56,854 nucleotides of DNA, from NCBI GenBank assembly GCA_027459705.1, contig DAIDHM010000127.1, positions 1 to 56,854 of the forward strand. The letters are read 5' to 3'. A program made the translations under genes and the position numbers. The notes under the pieces are model-generated. The model was given only the letters and a program-made list of their open reading frames with translations, ran no database searches and was not told where the DNA came from. Positions 18,600-27,860 of this stretch are shown piece after piece. Numbering within the stretch: position 1 is the stretch's first letter; each line of letters opens with the position of its first letter. The DNA is from Ktedonobacteria bacterium. GTDB taxonomy: Bacteria > Chloroflexota > Ktedonobacteria > Ktedonobacterales > JACDGC01.

Positions 18600-19334
18600 T
18601 CAAGAATTTGCAGAGAGGTCATCGCCAGGACTGAGCAGATGATATCCAATACCCGTATCGGTCAGCAAGTAACGTGGGTGACGCGGATCTGGTTCGATCT
18701 TCTGACGTAATTGACGGATGAACACGTGCAGATAATGCTGTTCGTCTTCATATGCAGGCCCCCAGACCGCCAACAACAACGCGCGATGGGTGATGACACG
18801 GCCTGCGTTGGTTGCCAGGTAGGTTAAGACCGCGTACTCGGTAGGAGTCAAGCGCTTCTCCTGGCCATCGACGAGTACCTGGCGCTTCTGCATGTCAATC
18901 GCGAGCTCTCCAGTTTGAAAGCGCGCGTCGTTGCCCGCTCCGCCTGCGGCGTGTGCCGCGTGGCGGAGGGCAACGCGAATCCGCGCCACGAGTTCGCTCG
19001 GACTGAATGGTTTGGCGATATAGTCATCGGCGCCCGCATCCAGCGCCTTCACCTTATCTTCTTCTTTCGTGCGCGCCGAGAGGACAATGATGGGAACAGC
19101 CGTCCATTCGCGCCATTGCCGCAGATACGCGATACCATCGCCATCGGGCAGCGAGAGATCGAGAATCACGACATCAGGATGCCAGCGATTGATCGCCTCA
19201 ATCCCGGCTTTGGCGGTCGCCGCGCTCTCCACGGTGTAGCCTTCGCCAGTTAAGTGGGTACGCATAGCGCGCCGTATCTCGACTTCATCATCGATGATTA
19301 AGATGCGCACTCCGCGTGAGGTACGTTCATGCAT
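18600..19334 (-). CDS. kdpE: KdpE-like response regulator (OmpR/PhoB family)
   Basis: 244 residues, GGAGA nine bases before the ATG. Receiver domain: RILIIDDEVEIRRAM, the phosphoacceptor in DVVILDLSLPDGDG (Asp near residue 57), VLSARTKEEDKVKALDAGADDYIAKPF. C-terminal winged-helix DNA-binding domain: LTPTEYAVLTYLATNAGRVITHRALL through YLHVFIRQLRQKIEPDPRHPRYLLTDTGIGYHL. The KVKALDAGADDY and WGPAYEDEQHYLHVFIRQLR patterns are those of KdpE. Its start overlaps the kinase stop by eight bases, so the pair is co-translated. It lies directly upstream of the kimA-like gene, which is a likely target. Confidence 0.87.
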   Translation of the reverse strand: MHERTSRGVRILIIDDEVEIRRAMRTHLTGEGYTVESAATAKAGIEAINRWHPDVVILDLSLPDGDGIAYLRQWREWTAVPIIVLSARTKEEDKVKALDAGADDYIAKPFSPSELVARIRVALRHAAHAAGGAGNDARFQTGELAIDMQKRQVLVDGQEKRLTPTEYAVLTYLATNAGRVITHRALLLAVWGPAYEDEQHYLHVFIRQLRQKIEPDPRHPRYLLTDTGIGYHLLSPGDDLSANS

Positions 19335-20991
19335 CGTTCAAGATCTCCAACGGTAACTCTGGGAGGGCACCTTCCAATGGTTCGCTTGGGATAGGCAGAG
19401 AGAAACAGAAGGTCGTACCTTCGCCAACCACACTGGTTGCCCAGATTTCCCCACCATGCGCCCTCACGATTGCCTGACAGATCGCCAATCCCAATCCCGT
19501 CCCGCTCACACGGTGTTCATCATCTTCCCAGGGAAGCCGTTGCGACACACGATAAAATTGCTCGAAGATATGCGGCATCGCTTCCGCAGGGATGCCAATG
19601 CCCGAGTCTGAGATGCGCACTTCGAACGTATCGTAACCATCGTTTTGCACAATCGCCCCCTGAACCCGGACCAGCGAGCCAGGTGAGGAATATTTACATG
19701 CATTCTCGAGCAAGTTGGTGAGCACTTGCTCGATCTGGATCGGATCGATACGCAAGATGGGTGGAGCATCCGGCAAGTCCCAGGCGAACTGGTGTGAGAG
19801 TGTCTGTTGGGTCATCTCCAACCGATCCAGGACCCCAAGAATCACATCCTCAATAGGATACCAGCGCAACTCTGGTTGAGCAACCCCACCTTCCAGACCG
19901 GAGAGGTCAAGAAAATTGCGCACCAGACGGCTGAGGCGCTCAGTGCCACTTTGGATGGATTCGAAAAAGTCGCGCTGCTCCTGTTCGGTCCAGTGAATAT
20001 GTGGATCGCGCAGCGACGTGATCGACGCTTGAATCGCGGTGAGGGGTGACCGTAGGTCATGGGTGACAAGTTGCAGCAAGGTGCTTTTCATGATATTGCT
20101 GGCGCGTTGAGCTTCCACATGAATGGCTTCTTCTTTGAGTTCAAGCCTTTCCAATGCCAATGCACTTTGATCGCGGAAAGACAGCAGGAGTTCTTGATGT
20201 TGGTTGGCAAAGCGCGCATCTTGCCCCGCGAGCCATTGGACGTTTTGTCGCGTTCCCAATATCGTTAACCCGCCAAGTAAATGGCCGCCGCGTTGCAGGG
20301 GCAATGTGACGAGCGTCTCGCTTTCGGCAAGGCGCGTGTCATCGCCCCGCAGCACAGCCAAATAGGGATATCCGGATCCTGAGTCTTCCAGGCTAGCGGA
20401 CGCTTCATCCAGCCCGTCGGCCGTGGTCAACTGGCAAGCCCGCAGTCCGTCTTCCTGGAAGACCCGCAGGATCTGATCCACCAAAGTCTGCAACAAGGTT
20501 TGACGATCGCTCGCTTCGGCGATCGCACGGGCGAGTTCCATCAGCACGATAGCTTGCTGTTGTCGCTCGCGGACAATGACGATGAGTTGGCCAACGACCA
20601 GACTGGTGATGAGGAGAACGATCAACGATATAATCTCGGGAGGTCCGTTCACGATCAGCTCATGCAACGGTGGTACAAAAAAATAATCATATTCCAGAAC
20701 CGCGATGACGGAACCAAATACCGCGGGGCCTCGACCCTGTGTCGTCGCGAGCCAGAGCGTCACCAGCACATAGAGTAAAGCGAGCAACCCACCGCCGACA
20801 TGGGTCTTGATGACGCCAATGCCGATAGACATCAGCGACATCGCCACGAACGCCGAAATATAGCGCAGGGGCGGGAGAAACCGTTGCTGTGGAAAGATCA
20901 GGCGATAGCCCATCTGACGGGCCCAGGTGATAAAGGTCAACCACCGGTCCGTCACCTTCCAGTGGAGTAGATATTTATGGAAATAGCGCAT
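19327..20991 (-). CDS. KdpD-like membrane sensor histidine kinase lacking the N-terminal KdpD/USP domain
   Basis: 554 residues from ATG 20991 (GAGGG five bases upstream). Order: short basic N-terminus; four closely spaced membrane segments with EYDYFFVPP, matching the DUF4118 sensor domain of KdpD; a GAF-like region (about 200-340); HisKA dimerisation with the phospho-His in QLVTHDLRSPLTAIQASI; and the ATPase domain with NLLENACKYSSPGS, DSGIGIPAEAMPHIFEQFYRV and GTGLGLAICQAIVRAHGG. Full-length KdpD (~900 residues) carries an N-terminal ~370-residue KdpD/USP module, which is absent here. No kdpFABC is in the window. Probable signal: potassium or turgor; it would phosphorylate the overlapping KdpE-like regulator. 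Confidence 0.85.
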   Translation of the reverse strand: MRYFHKYLLHWKVTDRWLTFITWARQMGYRLIFPQQRFLPPLRYISAFVAMSLMSIGIGVIKTHVGGGLLALLYVLVTLWLATTQGRGPAVFGSVIAVLEYDYFFVPPLHELIVNGPPEIISLIVLLITSLVVGQLIVIVRERQQQAIVLMELARAIAEASDRQTLLQTLVDQILRVFQEDGLRACQLTTADGLDEASASLEDSGSGYPYLAVLRGDDTRLAESETLVTLPLQRGGHLLGGLTILGTRQNVQWLAGQDARFANQHQELLLSFRDQSALALERLELKEEAIHVEAQRASNIMKSTLLQLVTHDLRSPLTAIQASITSLRDPHIHWTEQEQRDFFESIQSGTERLSRLVRNFLDLSGLEGGVAQPELRWYPIEDVILGVLDRLEMTQQTLSHQFAWDLPDAPPILRIDPIQIEQVLTNLLENACKYSSPGSLVRVQGAIVQNDGYDTFEVRISDSGIGIPAEAMPHIFEQFYRVSQRLPWEDDEHRVSGTGLGLAICQAIVRAHGGEIWATSVVGEGTTFCFSLPIPSEPLEGALPELPLEILNDA

Positions 20992-21162
20992 ACAGTCCCT
21001 CGCCCGTAACATCTGGTTCCATGGTATGCATTGTATCCGATGCTCACATCGTGTCGTTCGCCATATGGAGAGCTCACCCATGCTCGAAATCATAGAGAAA
21101 TAAGACGAAGTCGGCGGGAACCGATTATTGCCGAACATGGGTAATGGAGGGCAAAGAGGGGT

Positions 21163-22383
21163 TCATCCAACAGGTGATGAAGGCGGAGAGGTGGCGCCTG
21201 GCGCGCTGACGTCCTGACGCTCCCGCGTACCGGATCCCTGGCTGGGCGGCGTGCTCTCTCCTCCTGACCCCAACATTTGATGCAATTGCAGGTAGCGCAC
21301 GATGGCCTCGCGATCCAGCACTCCAACCAACTGCCCATCCGCGGCAAGCACTGGCAAATGATCGCCTTCATGTTCCGCCAGAAAGGGCAGGACATCCAGC
21401 AGATATTGATCTGGGTTCAGAACATGCAACTGCTCGATGCCCGTCATCACTTCGCCGACCATCGTCTGTCCCCACTGCTCGCGCGGCACCCGACGCAGAT
21501 GGTTGAGCGTCACCTGGCCGGCCAGGCTGTGCATACGCGTCACGAGAACCGTACGCTGGCTCTGTTGCAAAATGACCCCCGTCACAAGCTGCTCAATCGT
21601 GCGGTTGGCCTCAATGGTCGGTGGCGCCGGACTCATGACGCGACTGACTTTCACGCCGCGGAAGACCGTTTGCAGCGCCAACCGGGCATTGCTGTTTTGG
21701 GCTGCCTGCAAGAAGAACCAGCCGATGAGGCCAATCCAGATCCCATCGAAGATCAGACCATTGAAGACTTCCAGGATACCGATGATGATGAAGAAGAATG
21801 CCAGAATTTGCCCGACTGCGGCGGTCACACGGGTGGCCCGCTGTTGATTATGGGTCGCGGCCCAGATGATGGCACGCAAGACCTGGCCGCCATCCAGCGG
21901 AAGGCCGGGCAGCAGGTTAAATACTCCCAGGACGATATTGGTGATGCCCAGATATTCGATAATAATTCCCAGCGGTATCGAGAACGCCATGGCTGGCCCG
22001 ACCAACACGATGCAGATTCCACCGACTACCAGGCTGGTCAGCGGACCAACGATCGAGATCAGGAACGTCGCCGCGGGTGTGGGCGGTTCACGTTCCAGGT
22101 TCGAGACGCCGCCGAAAATGTAGAGCTCAATTGTGTGGACCTCGATGCCGCGCATCCGCGCGACCAGGGCATGAGCCAGTTCATGCAGCAAGACGGAGGC
22201 AAAGAGTAACATAGCCGTGAGAGCACCAAGCAGCAAGTAGAACGCATAGCTTTTGTCAGGGAGCGCGGCCGGAAATTGCCCATTTGCCAACGTGACAGCG
22301 AGCAAAACGAAGATAATAAACCAACTGAAATTGATATCAATGGCGATCCCGGCGATCGTCGCGATGTTGATTGATCCACGCAT
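21163..22383 (-). CDS. Site-2 protease (M50) family membrane metalloprotease with CBS domains
   Basis: 406 residues from ATG 22383, which has GGAG six bases upstream; an in-frame opening extends 67 codons further but lacks homology. Start MRGSINIATIAGIAIDINFSWF is typical of this rhomboid-unrelated M50 branch. Zinc motif HELAH follows (LLHELAHALVARMRGIE), with the third ligand in NLLPGLPLDGGQVLRA. Six or so membrane segments, then two CBS repeats (VSRVMSPAPPTIEANRTIEQL and VGEVMTGIEQLHVLNPDQYLLDVLPFL), which usually bind adenine nucleotides. It cleaves substrates within the membrane; target unknown. The last ~35 residues are a Gly/Ser/Pro-rich tail. Confidence 0.9.
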   Translation of the reverse strand: MRGSINIATIAGIAIDINFSWFIIFVLLAVTLANGQFPAALPDKSYAFYLLLGALTAMLLFASVLLHELAHALVARMRGIEVHTIELYIFGGVSNLEREPPTPAATFLISIVGPLTSLVVGGICIVLVGPAMAFSIPLGIIIEYLGITNIVLGVFNLLPGLPLDGGQVLRAIIWAATHNQQRATRVTAAVGQILAFFFIIIGILEVFNGLIFDGIWIGLIGWFFLQAAQNSNARLALQTVFRGVKVSRVMSPAPPTIEANRTIEQLVTGVILQQSQRTVLVTRMHSLAGQVTLNHLRRVPREQWGQTMVGEVMTGIEQLHVLNPDQYLLDVLPFLAEHEGDHLPVLAADGQLVGVLDREAIVRYLQLHQMLGSGGESTPPSQGSGTRERQDVSAPGATSPPSSPVG

Positions 22384-22717
22384 GGGAAACTCCACTCTTT
22401 TGCCAGCAAACCGCGCCAGCGAGAGTCGCGTTGGCTCCCTGACGTATTGCGAACCTTCTCTCAAACGATAGCACACGACTGGCGGCCCCGTAGGGGTTTC
22501 GCGCCGCACGCGATCAAATTGTGACTTCATGACCTGTGCCTGTGATGCAATTGATCGTGGGTTCACCCCGCCAGCGATCCGCATCGATGCGCCGCCGCTC
22601 CAACGTACGGAGGAGCGCTGATGGCTGGTTTTGTCCTCGCAATAGCATATACTGTGGAGGGGACAAACCTACCACCTCGCAACATGCTATGTGATCAACT
22701 TCAAAGGAACTCACAAG
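22384..22717. other. Divergent intergenic region
   Basis: 334 bp between the starts of the site-2 protease (leftward) and UPF0303 gene (rightward); presumably both promoters. No gene or clear site seen. Confidence 0.4.
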
Positions 22718-23209
22718 ATGACATCCAACGCTGAGATGCTCGCCCTCCTGCAGGAGATCCAGGAACAAGAAGCAACACTCGTTTTCACGCATTTCACCAA
22801 TGATGACGCGCTGGCCCTGGGGCTGCGTTTTATCGAAGGCGCGCGCGCGGAAGGCAAAGCCATCACGATCGACATCACACGCCATGGCCATCAACTTTTT
22901 CACTATGCGCTGGAAGGTACTTCGCCCGATAATGATCTGTGGATTCAGCGCAAAAACCGGGTGGTGCAACATTTCGGGCATAGTTCGTATTATGTCGGCA
23001 CCGAACTCCGGAGCAAAGGCAAGACCATCGAAGAAGCATCGCTGCTCGATGGAACCATCTATGCAGCCCATGGTGGCGCCTTCCCGATCCGCATCGCGGG
23101 GGTCGGGGTGGTCGGAACGATCACGGTCTCTGGCTTGCCTCAGGCCGAAGATCATGCGCTGGCGGTCCGTATCATCGGCGCGTATCTGGCTGAACTGGCC
23201 GCGCAATGA
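22718..23209 (+). CDS. UPF0303 / heme-degrading-domain (HbpS/GlcG-like) protein
   Basis: 163 residues from ATG 22718, with AAAGGA nine bases upstream. The family pattern is clear: LVFTHFTNDDALALGLRFIEGARAEGKAITIDITRHGHQLFHYAL, TSPDNDLWIQRKNRVVQHFGHSSYYVG and AAHGGAFPIRIAGVGVVGTITVSGLPQAEDHALAV. UPF0303 proteins are small cytoplasmic alpha/beta proteins related to HbpS/GlcG. Some annotations suggest heme binding or degradation, but the function is not established. Monocistronic by layout. Confidence 0.85.
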   Translation: MTSNAEMLALLQEIQEQEATLVFTHFTNDDALALGLRFIEGARAEGKAITIDITRHGHQLFHYALEGTSPDNDLWIQRKNRVVQHFGHSSYYVGTELRSKGKTIEEASLLDGTIYAAHGGAFPIRIAGVGVVGTITVSGLPQAEDHALAVRIIGAYLAELAAQ

Positions 23210-23350
23210 TGCGGTGGGATTGTGCCAGATCTCCCTATTTGGGGCGGGGTGCTAGGGTGGTCATCGCGCAACGTGATACAATGATGAGCAACAGGCAGAG
23301 GTGCTCCCAGCCAGCATACATATTAGCCTTGAGCTGAGGATCGGTGAAAT

Positions 23351-24583
23351 ATGAACCGCATTTACCGTGGCGGCCCTCAAGGGGGTCGTGGCGGTCCGCC
23401 AGGAATGCAAGGCCGACTTTCTGGCGGTCCATTGCAGCGCGCACAACTGGCGTTGATGAACGGCCAGTCCGTCACCGCTGAAGAAATCTGCCGTCGCGAA
23501 CTGGAGAAGAAACCCGACGATGTCATGATGCGTCTGGTCCTGGCGCAGGCGCTCGTCCAGCAGCAACGCGCCAAAGAGGGCGTGGTCGAAGCGCGCCGCA
23601 TCCTCGAATTTCAGCCGAAGAATGTCGACGCCCTGATCCTGCTCTCTTCCTCGCTCGTGCGCACGAACCAGATCAATCCGCCTAAAGAAGCGTTGGAAGT
23701 CGCCGAACGCGCTGTCCAACTTCAGCCCAAGATGGCGCGCACCCATCTGCAACTCGCCGAGGTCTTCATGGCGCGCCGCGAGTTTGACCGCGCGCGCGAC
23801 GAAGCCGAGACCGCGACCCAGCTGGAACCGCGACAGGCGGCTGCGCACCTCCTCAAGGGTCTGGCACTGGTGGAGCTAAAGGATTACGAGGGCGCCCTGC
23901 AATCCACACAAAACGCCATCCGCTTCGACCGCAATTTGGCCGAAGCACATCTGGGCAAAGCGCGGGCGTTGACAGAATTGCATCGCGCTGACGAGGCCAT
24001 GGCGGCAATCGATGAAGCGGAACATATGAACCCGCTCCTGCAACCTGCCCAATTGACCCAGTTGCGTGCCCAGGTTTTTACGAGCCAGCGCAAATATCTC
24101 GCCGCTTATCGTTTCTTGCTACGCTTCATCCAGCGCGGCGGCGCGAATCGCGCGCTCGCCCCCGTCCTGGCTTTTACCCAGTTGATCACCGCGGTGTTCG
24201 GCCAGTGGGGCGTCGCTGTCATCCTTTTCCTGGTCATTATGATTCTCTTTGGCATCAGTCGCATCCCACTGGTCGGCGGATGGATTGTGACGGCCCTATT
24301 GTTAGGCATCGTTGGGTATGGCGCCTGGAATGCGATGCCGATCATCACCGGCAAACCCGCCAAGCAATTGCTGGGGAAACCACCGAGCGCGGCGGTCGGT
24401 TTGGGTGCAGGGGTCGTTGTCCTGGCACTGGTCTTCACTATCACGACCCTCATCGTAGGACGTGGCCACCACCATGTCACCTTTGGCGATTGGTTTAATC
24501 CGCTCTCTGCCTCGATAGCCGGGTTGCTGGCCATCTTTGGTGTCATCGCCGGTTGGCGATTTGTACCAATCGGTAAATCCTGA
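23351..24583 (+). CDS. TPR-repeat membrane protein
   Basis: 410 residues. A Gly/Arg-rich N-terminus (RGGPQGGRGGPPG) precedes about six TPR-like helical repeats between residues 30 and 255 (recurring A-x-x-L-x-L, for example ARTHLQLAEVFMARREFDRARDEAETATQLEPRQ). The last third has four to five membrane segments separated by a His-rich loop (GRGHHHVTFGDW). The TPR part is likely a cytoplasmic protein-binding scaffold tethered to the membrane. I cannot name a partner. A very strong hairpin follows 14 bases after the stop. Confidence 0.75.
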   Translation: MNRIYRGGPQGGRGGPPGMQGRLSGGPLQRAQLALMNGQSVTAEEICRRELEKKPDDVMMRLVLAQALVQQQRAKEGVVEARRILEFQPKNVDALILLSSSLVRTNQINPPKEALEVAERAVQLQPKMARTHLQLAEVFMARREFDRARDEAETATQLEPRQAAAHLLKGLALVELKDYEGALQSTQNAIRFDRNLAEAHLGKARALTELHRADEAMAAIDEAEHMNPLLQPAQLTQLRAQVFTSQRKYLAAYRFLLRFIQRGGANRALAPVLAFTQLITAVFGQWGVAVILFLVIMILFGISRIPLVGGWIVTALLLGIVGYGAWNAMPIITGKPAKQLLGKPPSAAVGLGAGVVVLALVFTITTLIVGRGHHHVTFGDWFNPLSASIAGLLAIFGVIAGWRFVPIGKS

Positions 24584-24596
24584 TCCACGATAATCG

Positions 24597-24648
24597 GCCA
24601 CAGACAACACGCCCTTCTGTTAAAAGAGAAGGGCGTGTTGTCTGTGGC
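24597..24648. terminator. Bidirectional intrinsic terminator hairpin
   Basis: A 22-bp perfect stem (24597-24618 with 24627-24648, core GACAACACGCCCTTCT) and an eight-base loop between the convergent TPR and flavoenzyme genes. No T-run on the plus side. Confidence 0.85.
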
Positions 24649-24661
24649 TTGCGCGCATTGG

Positions 24662-26080
24662 TCAACGACGTGGGATGCCGCGCCGCACAATGGCCGCCGC
24701 ACGGCGGAAGCTCGTCGATGTCAGATAGGCCTCATACGCCGCCTGCTGTAAGCCCGTCGTCAATGTGGGATAGGCATGGATGGTGCGCGCGATATCGTTC
24801 GCCGTCACACCATAGCGCATAGCCAGCGTCACTTCGCCCAGCACTTCGCCAGCATGGTCGCCAACCAGATGCGCGCCCAGAATCACGTCCTTCTTCCCAA
24901 GCACGAGCTTGATGAACCCCGTCGTCGCTCCTTCTGCCTGCGCGCGATCAATCGAGCTCCAGGGCATATTGATGACGCGAACCGCGGTACCATGCCTGGC
25001 ACGCGCCTCATCCTCGGTCAGCCCAACTCGGGCGACCTCTGGCGCAGTAAAAGTAACCCAGGGAACGATGTCCATCGGGACACTGCGGGCCAGCCAGCCA
25101 GGGAGGAAGGCATTTGGCGCGGCATAACCCGCCTGGGCAGCCGCCACATGCGTGAAGAGTAGGCCACCCGCCACATCGCCAATTGCCAGAATTGATGGAA
25201 TATTTGTACGTTGATGGCTATCTACAGTGATGCCTCGCGGAGTCAACGCCACCCCAAGCCTCTCTAACCCCAGATCTTCGACATTAGGAATCCGCCCCAC
25301 CGCGGCCAATACTCTCTCGGCCTGGATGGTCTCCTCGCTCTGGTCATTACGCGTGGTGATGGTATACCCTTGTTCGGTTTTCCCCAGCGCAGTGATGCGG
25401 GTGTTGGTGAGGATGCGTACGCCATCGGCCGCCAGGGCAGTATGCACCGCTTCTGAAGCAGCTGCTTCTTCGCGAGGTAACAAGCGCGACCCGCGCTGGA
25501 TGATGGTCACGCTGCTTCCCAGTCGCGCGAAAGCCTGCGCCAACTCGCACCCGATCGGCCCACCACCGACGATGATCAGCGACGCGGGCAACTGGCGCAG
25601 ATCGAAGACATCTTCATTGGTAAGGTAACCCAGTTCCGCGCCAGGGACTGCCAGCGGTGCGGGACGCGAACCAGTGGAGATAATGAACGATTTGGCGCTG
25701 AGTAGCGCGCCATCCAGTTCCAGCGTGTGCGCGTCGCGGAAGACCGCATGGCCAAAACGCACATCGACGCCTTCGACATACTGTTCCTCTTCATGGCTGA
25801 TTGTGTCAATAACGCCGGCGATCGTCGCGGCAACCATGGGCATGTCGATAGTCGGCGCGGTGGTGATGACGCCACGCGCCATGCCACTGCGAATTTGGTG
25901 CGCTACCCTGGCAATGTGGATCAACGTTTTGCTGGGAACACATCCATAATGCAAACAGTCGCCACCGAGACGGGTTTTATCGATCAGCGCAACGCGCGCA
26001 CCAAACGCGCGAGCTTGCCGGGCGGCGACCAGGCCACCGGACCCTCCGCCAATGACGATGAGATCATAGTCGTATAGCAT
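24662..26080 (-). CDS. Pyridine nucleotide-disulfide oxidoreductase (Lpd/MerA-like)
   Basis: 472 residues from ATG 26080, where homology starts (YDLIVIGGGSGGLVAARQA). FAD-binding GGGSGG motif, redox-active disulfide GGDCLHYGCVPSKT, NAD(P)-binding IIVGGGPIGCELAQAFARLG, and ILAIGDVAGG before the dimer interface domain. Dihydrolipoamide dehydrogenases carry HxHPTxSE near the C-terminus, where His/Glu form the proton relay; here the segment is HAYPTLTTGL, with Tyr and Thr at those places. It is therefore probably not the E3 subunit but a mercuric reductase-like or unassigned flavoprotein reductase. No dehydrogenase-complex gene is adjacent. Confidence 0.85.
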   Translation of the reverse strand: MLYDYDLIVIGGGSGGLVAARQARAFGARVALIDKTRLGGDCLHYGCVPSKTLIHIARVAHQIRSGMARGVITTAPTIDMPMVAATIAGVIDTISHEEEQYVEGVDVRFGHAVFRDAHTLELDGALLSAKSFIISTGSRPAPLAVPGAELGYLTNEDVFDLRQLPASLIIVGGGPIGCELAQAFARLGSSVTIIQRGSRLLPREEAAASEAVHTALAADGVRILTNTRITALGKTEQGYTITTRNDQSEETIQAERVLAAVGRIPNVEDLGLERLGVALTPRGITVDSHQRTNIPSILAIGDVAGGLLFTHVAAAQAGYAAPNAFLPGWLARSVPMDIVPWVTFTAPEVARVGLTEDEARARHGTAVRVINMPWSSIDRAQAEGATTGFIKLVLGKKDVILGAHLVGDHAGEVLGEVTLAMRYGVTANDIARTIHAYPTLTTGLQQAAYEAYLTSTSFRRAAAIVRRGIPRR

Positions 26081-26336
26081 GTGTCGATGTTCACCTTTGT
26101 TGCCCATGGTGGGCGTAGCAATTGTATGGCACGCAGTCATCTGACCAGGTAAATGCGCGACCACCGGCGAATCGCCTGTTCAAGCCCCTCGTGGCGGTGG
26201 CTTCCGCTATGACGGGCGCGCGGACACGCATACTGATAATACACGCTTCTTGTTCATCCGGATCAATCACACTGATAACGAGAATGAGTGAATAGGAATG
26301 GCGATCGTGGGAAGCAGGCAAAAGTACGGTTGAATA

Positions 26337-27278
26337 TTAAACATCTGGCAACACTACGGTCGAAGGGGCGAACACCTTGGATGGATGCCAGGCAGCGTCG
26401 TCCTGGCGTTCGAGGAGCGCAACGAAGACACCATCCGCATCGTAGGCGCGGAGGCGATGCGTCGCGGCGTCTGCGGCGAGCGTCAATGCCAGGCCATGCC
26501 GCAGACGCGTCACGGACGCTGGCGCCAACAGGGCGGCTTGCCAGTCCAGAAGCGCCTCATCAGGCGCGGCGATCACGCGATCCCAACTGCCATCTTGTAG
26601 AGCGATTTGCAGTGCGTCGATCGAGACGGCGCGCGCCAGATCGAATGGGCCGACGCGCGTACGAACGAGATGGCGGAGCATCGCGCCGGGGCCTAGCGCC
26701 TGGCCAAGATCATGCGCCAGTGAGCGGATGTAGGTGCCTTTGCCACACTCAATCGCCAGCGTGAGATCGGGCGGCGACCAGTCTAAAATCTGCAGATCGT
26801 CAATACGCACAGTGCGCGGCGCGAGATCAAGTGTAACTCCTGCTCTGGCCAGGTCATAAAGGCGCTGCCCATTGTGCTTCAACGCGGAAAACATCGGAGG
26901 GATCTGGGCAATCTCGCCCAAGAAACGCGGCAATACATGAGAGATCGCCGCCACATCGAGCGAGGGCGGGCAGGACTGTTGCGCGACGACGGTACCATCG
27001 GCATCATAGGTATCGGTCTCAATACCAAAGGTGATCACCGCGCGATACGCTTTCCCGCTCTCGCCCAGATATTCTACCAGACGGGTGGCTTGACCAAAAC
27101 AGATGGGCAAAACACCTGTCGCCGCAGGATCGAGCGTACCAGCATGCCCGACACGGCGCGTCCGCAACACGCGTCGTAGTCGGGCGACGACATCGTGCGA
27201 GGTCCAGTCCGCTGGCTTATCAATCGCCACGATGCCATCAGTGGGAAATATTGCGTCAGATGGGCTTGATGCGCACAA
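26337..27278 (-). CDS. truB: tRNA pseudouridine(55) synthase TruB
   Basis: 313 residues. The catalytic motif GHAGTLDPAATGVLP with the active Asp is near residue 45, preceded by DGIVAIDKPADWTSHDVV. KAYRAVITFG, PPMFSALKHNGQRLYDLARAG and CGKGTYIRSLAHDLG complete the TruB core; a PUA-like C-terminal part (RLRHGLALTL) follows. It isomerises U55 in the T-loop of tRNAs. Its start overlaps the end of accB by 23 bases, so it is probably translated from the same mRNA. The usual neighbours rbfA, infB and rpsO are absent, which is unusual. Confidence 0.95.
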   Translation of the reverse strand: MCASSPSDAIFPTDGIVAIDKPADWTSHDVVARLRRVLRTRRVGHAGTLDPAATGVLPICFGQATRLVEYLGESGKAYRAVITFGIETDTYDADGTVVAQQSCPPSLDVAAISHVLPRFLGEIAQIPPMFSALKHNGQRLYDLARAGVTLDLAPRTVRIDDLQILDWSPPDLTLAIECGKGTYIRSLAHDLGQALGPGAMLRHLVRTRVGPFDLARAVSIDALQIALQDGSWDRVIAAPDEALLDWQAALLAPASVTRLRHGLALTLAADAATHRLRAYDADGVFVALLERQDDAAWHPSKVFAPSTVVLPDV

Positions 27279-27759
27279 GTGGATCGCCTTTCTTCACGAG
27301 TTGACCATTCTTGGGGGGGAGCGCGACGACGGTGCCCCCAATCTCGGTTTTGATCTCATTGAAGACTTTCATGGCTTCCACCAGACAGACCACCTGACCA
27401 GACTGCACATGATCGCCGATCTGGACGAAGGCAGGCGCAGATGGCGACGAAGAGGTGTAAAATACACCCGTGATGGGCGCCAGCACCGCGACCGTCATAT
27501 CCGCCGGCGCAACCGGTGGTTCAACGGTACGCGCTGGCAGCGTCGCAGGCGGCATGGGCCCGCTGGGCATCGGCACCATCGGCGTAACCTGCGGCGGTTG
27601 CCGACGTAACGCTATCGTCATCTCGCCCATTGTCATTTCGAGGTCGGTCACGCTTGTCCCGCTGAGCGCATCTGCCAGAGATTTGATCTGCTCGACCAGC
27701 GAGAGATCTTCTTGCCCAAGCGGGCCGCTCCATTCAGCATCAGGTCGTCGGTTACTCAC
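27256..27759 (-). CDS. accB: Biotin carboxyl carrier protein of acetyl-CoA carboxylase
   Basis: 167 residues. N-terminal helix region (LVEQIKSLADALSGTSVTDLEMTMGEMTIALRR) matches AccB; a Pro-rich linker follows; the biotinyl domain has SPSAPAFVQIGDHVQSGQVVCLVEAMKVFNEI with the biotinylated Lys in EAMKV, and ends NGQLVKKGDPLVRIKP. It carries CO2 on biotin for malonyl-CoA synthesis. Upstream on the same strand is fabF, giving a short fatty-acid unit fabF-accB, with truB overlapping downstream. accC, its usual partner, is not here. Confidence 0.95.
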   Translation of the reverse strand: MSNRRPDAEWSGPLGQEDLSLVEQIKSLADALSGTSVTDLEMTMGEMTIALRRQPPQVTPMVPMPSGPMPPATLPARTVEPPVAPADMTVAVLAPITGVFYTSSSPSAPAFVQIGDHVQSGQVVCLVEAMKVFNEIKTEIGGTVVALPPKNGQLVKKGDPLVRIKPI

Positions 27760-27808
27760 CGCCGCCCCTCCTCAATCCGCGCGAGCGTCGCTGGGTTGGC
27801 GACGGGCA

Positions 27809-27826
27809 GGCACCGGGCCACCCGGC
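27809..27826. repeat. 18-bp repeat copy between fabF and accB
   Basis: GGCACCGGGCCACCCGGC, the complement of the G6/C10 form, without other changes; non-coding DNA within the probable fabF-accB transcript. Confidence 0.85.
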
Positions 27827-27860
27827 ACCAAGGTGCCTCTGCTCGCGATATTCACGCACA

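Noticed and set aside
18600-20991. Full kdp operon
   Set aside because: No kdpF, A, B or C genes are present around the sensor-regulator pair.
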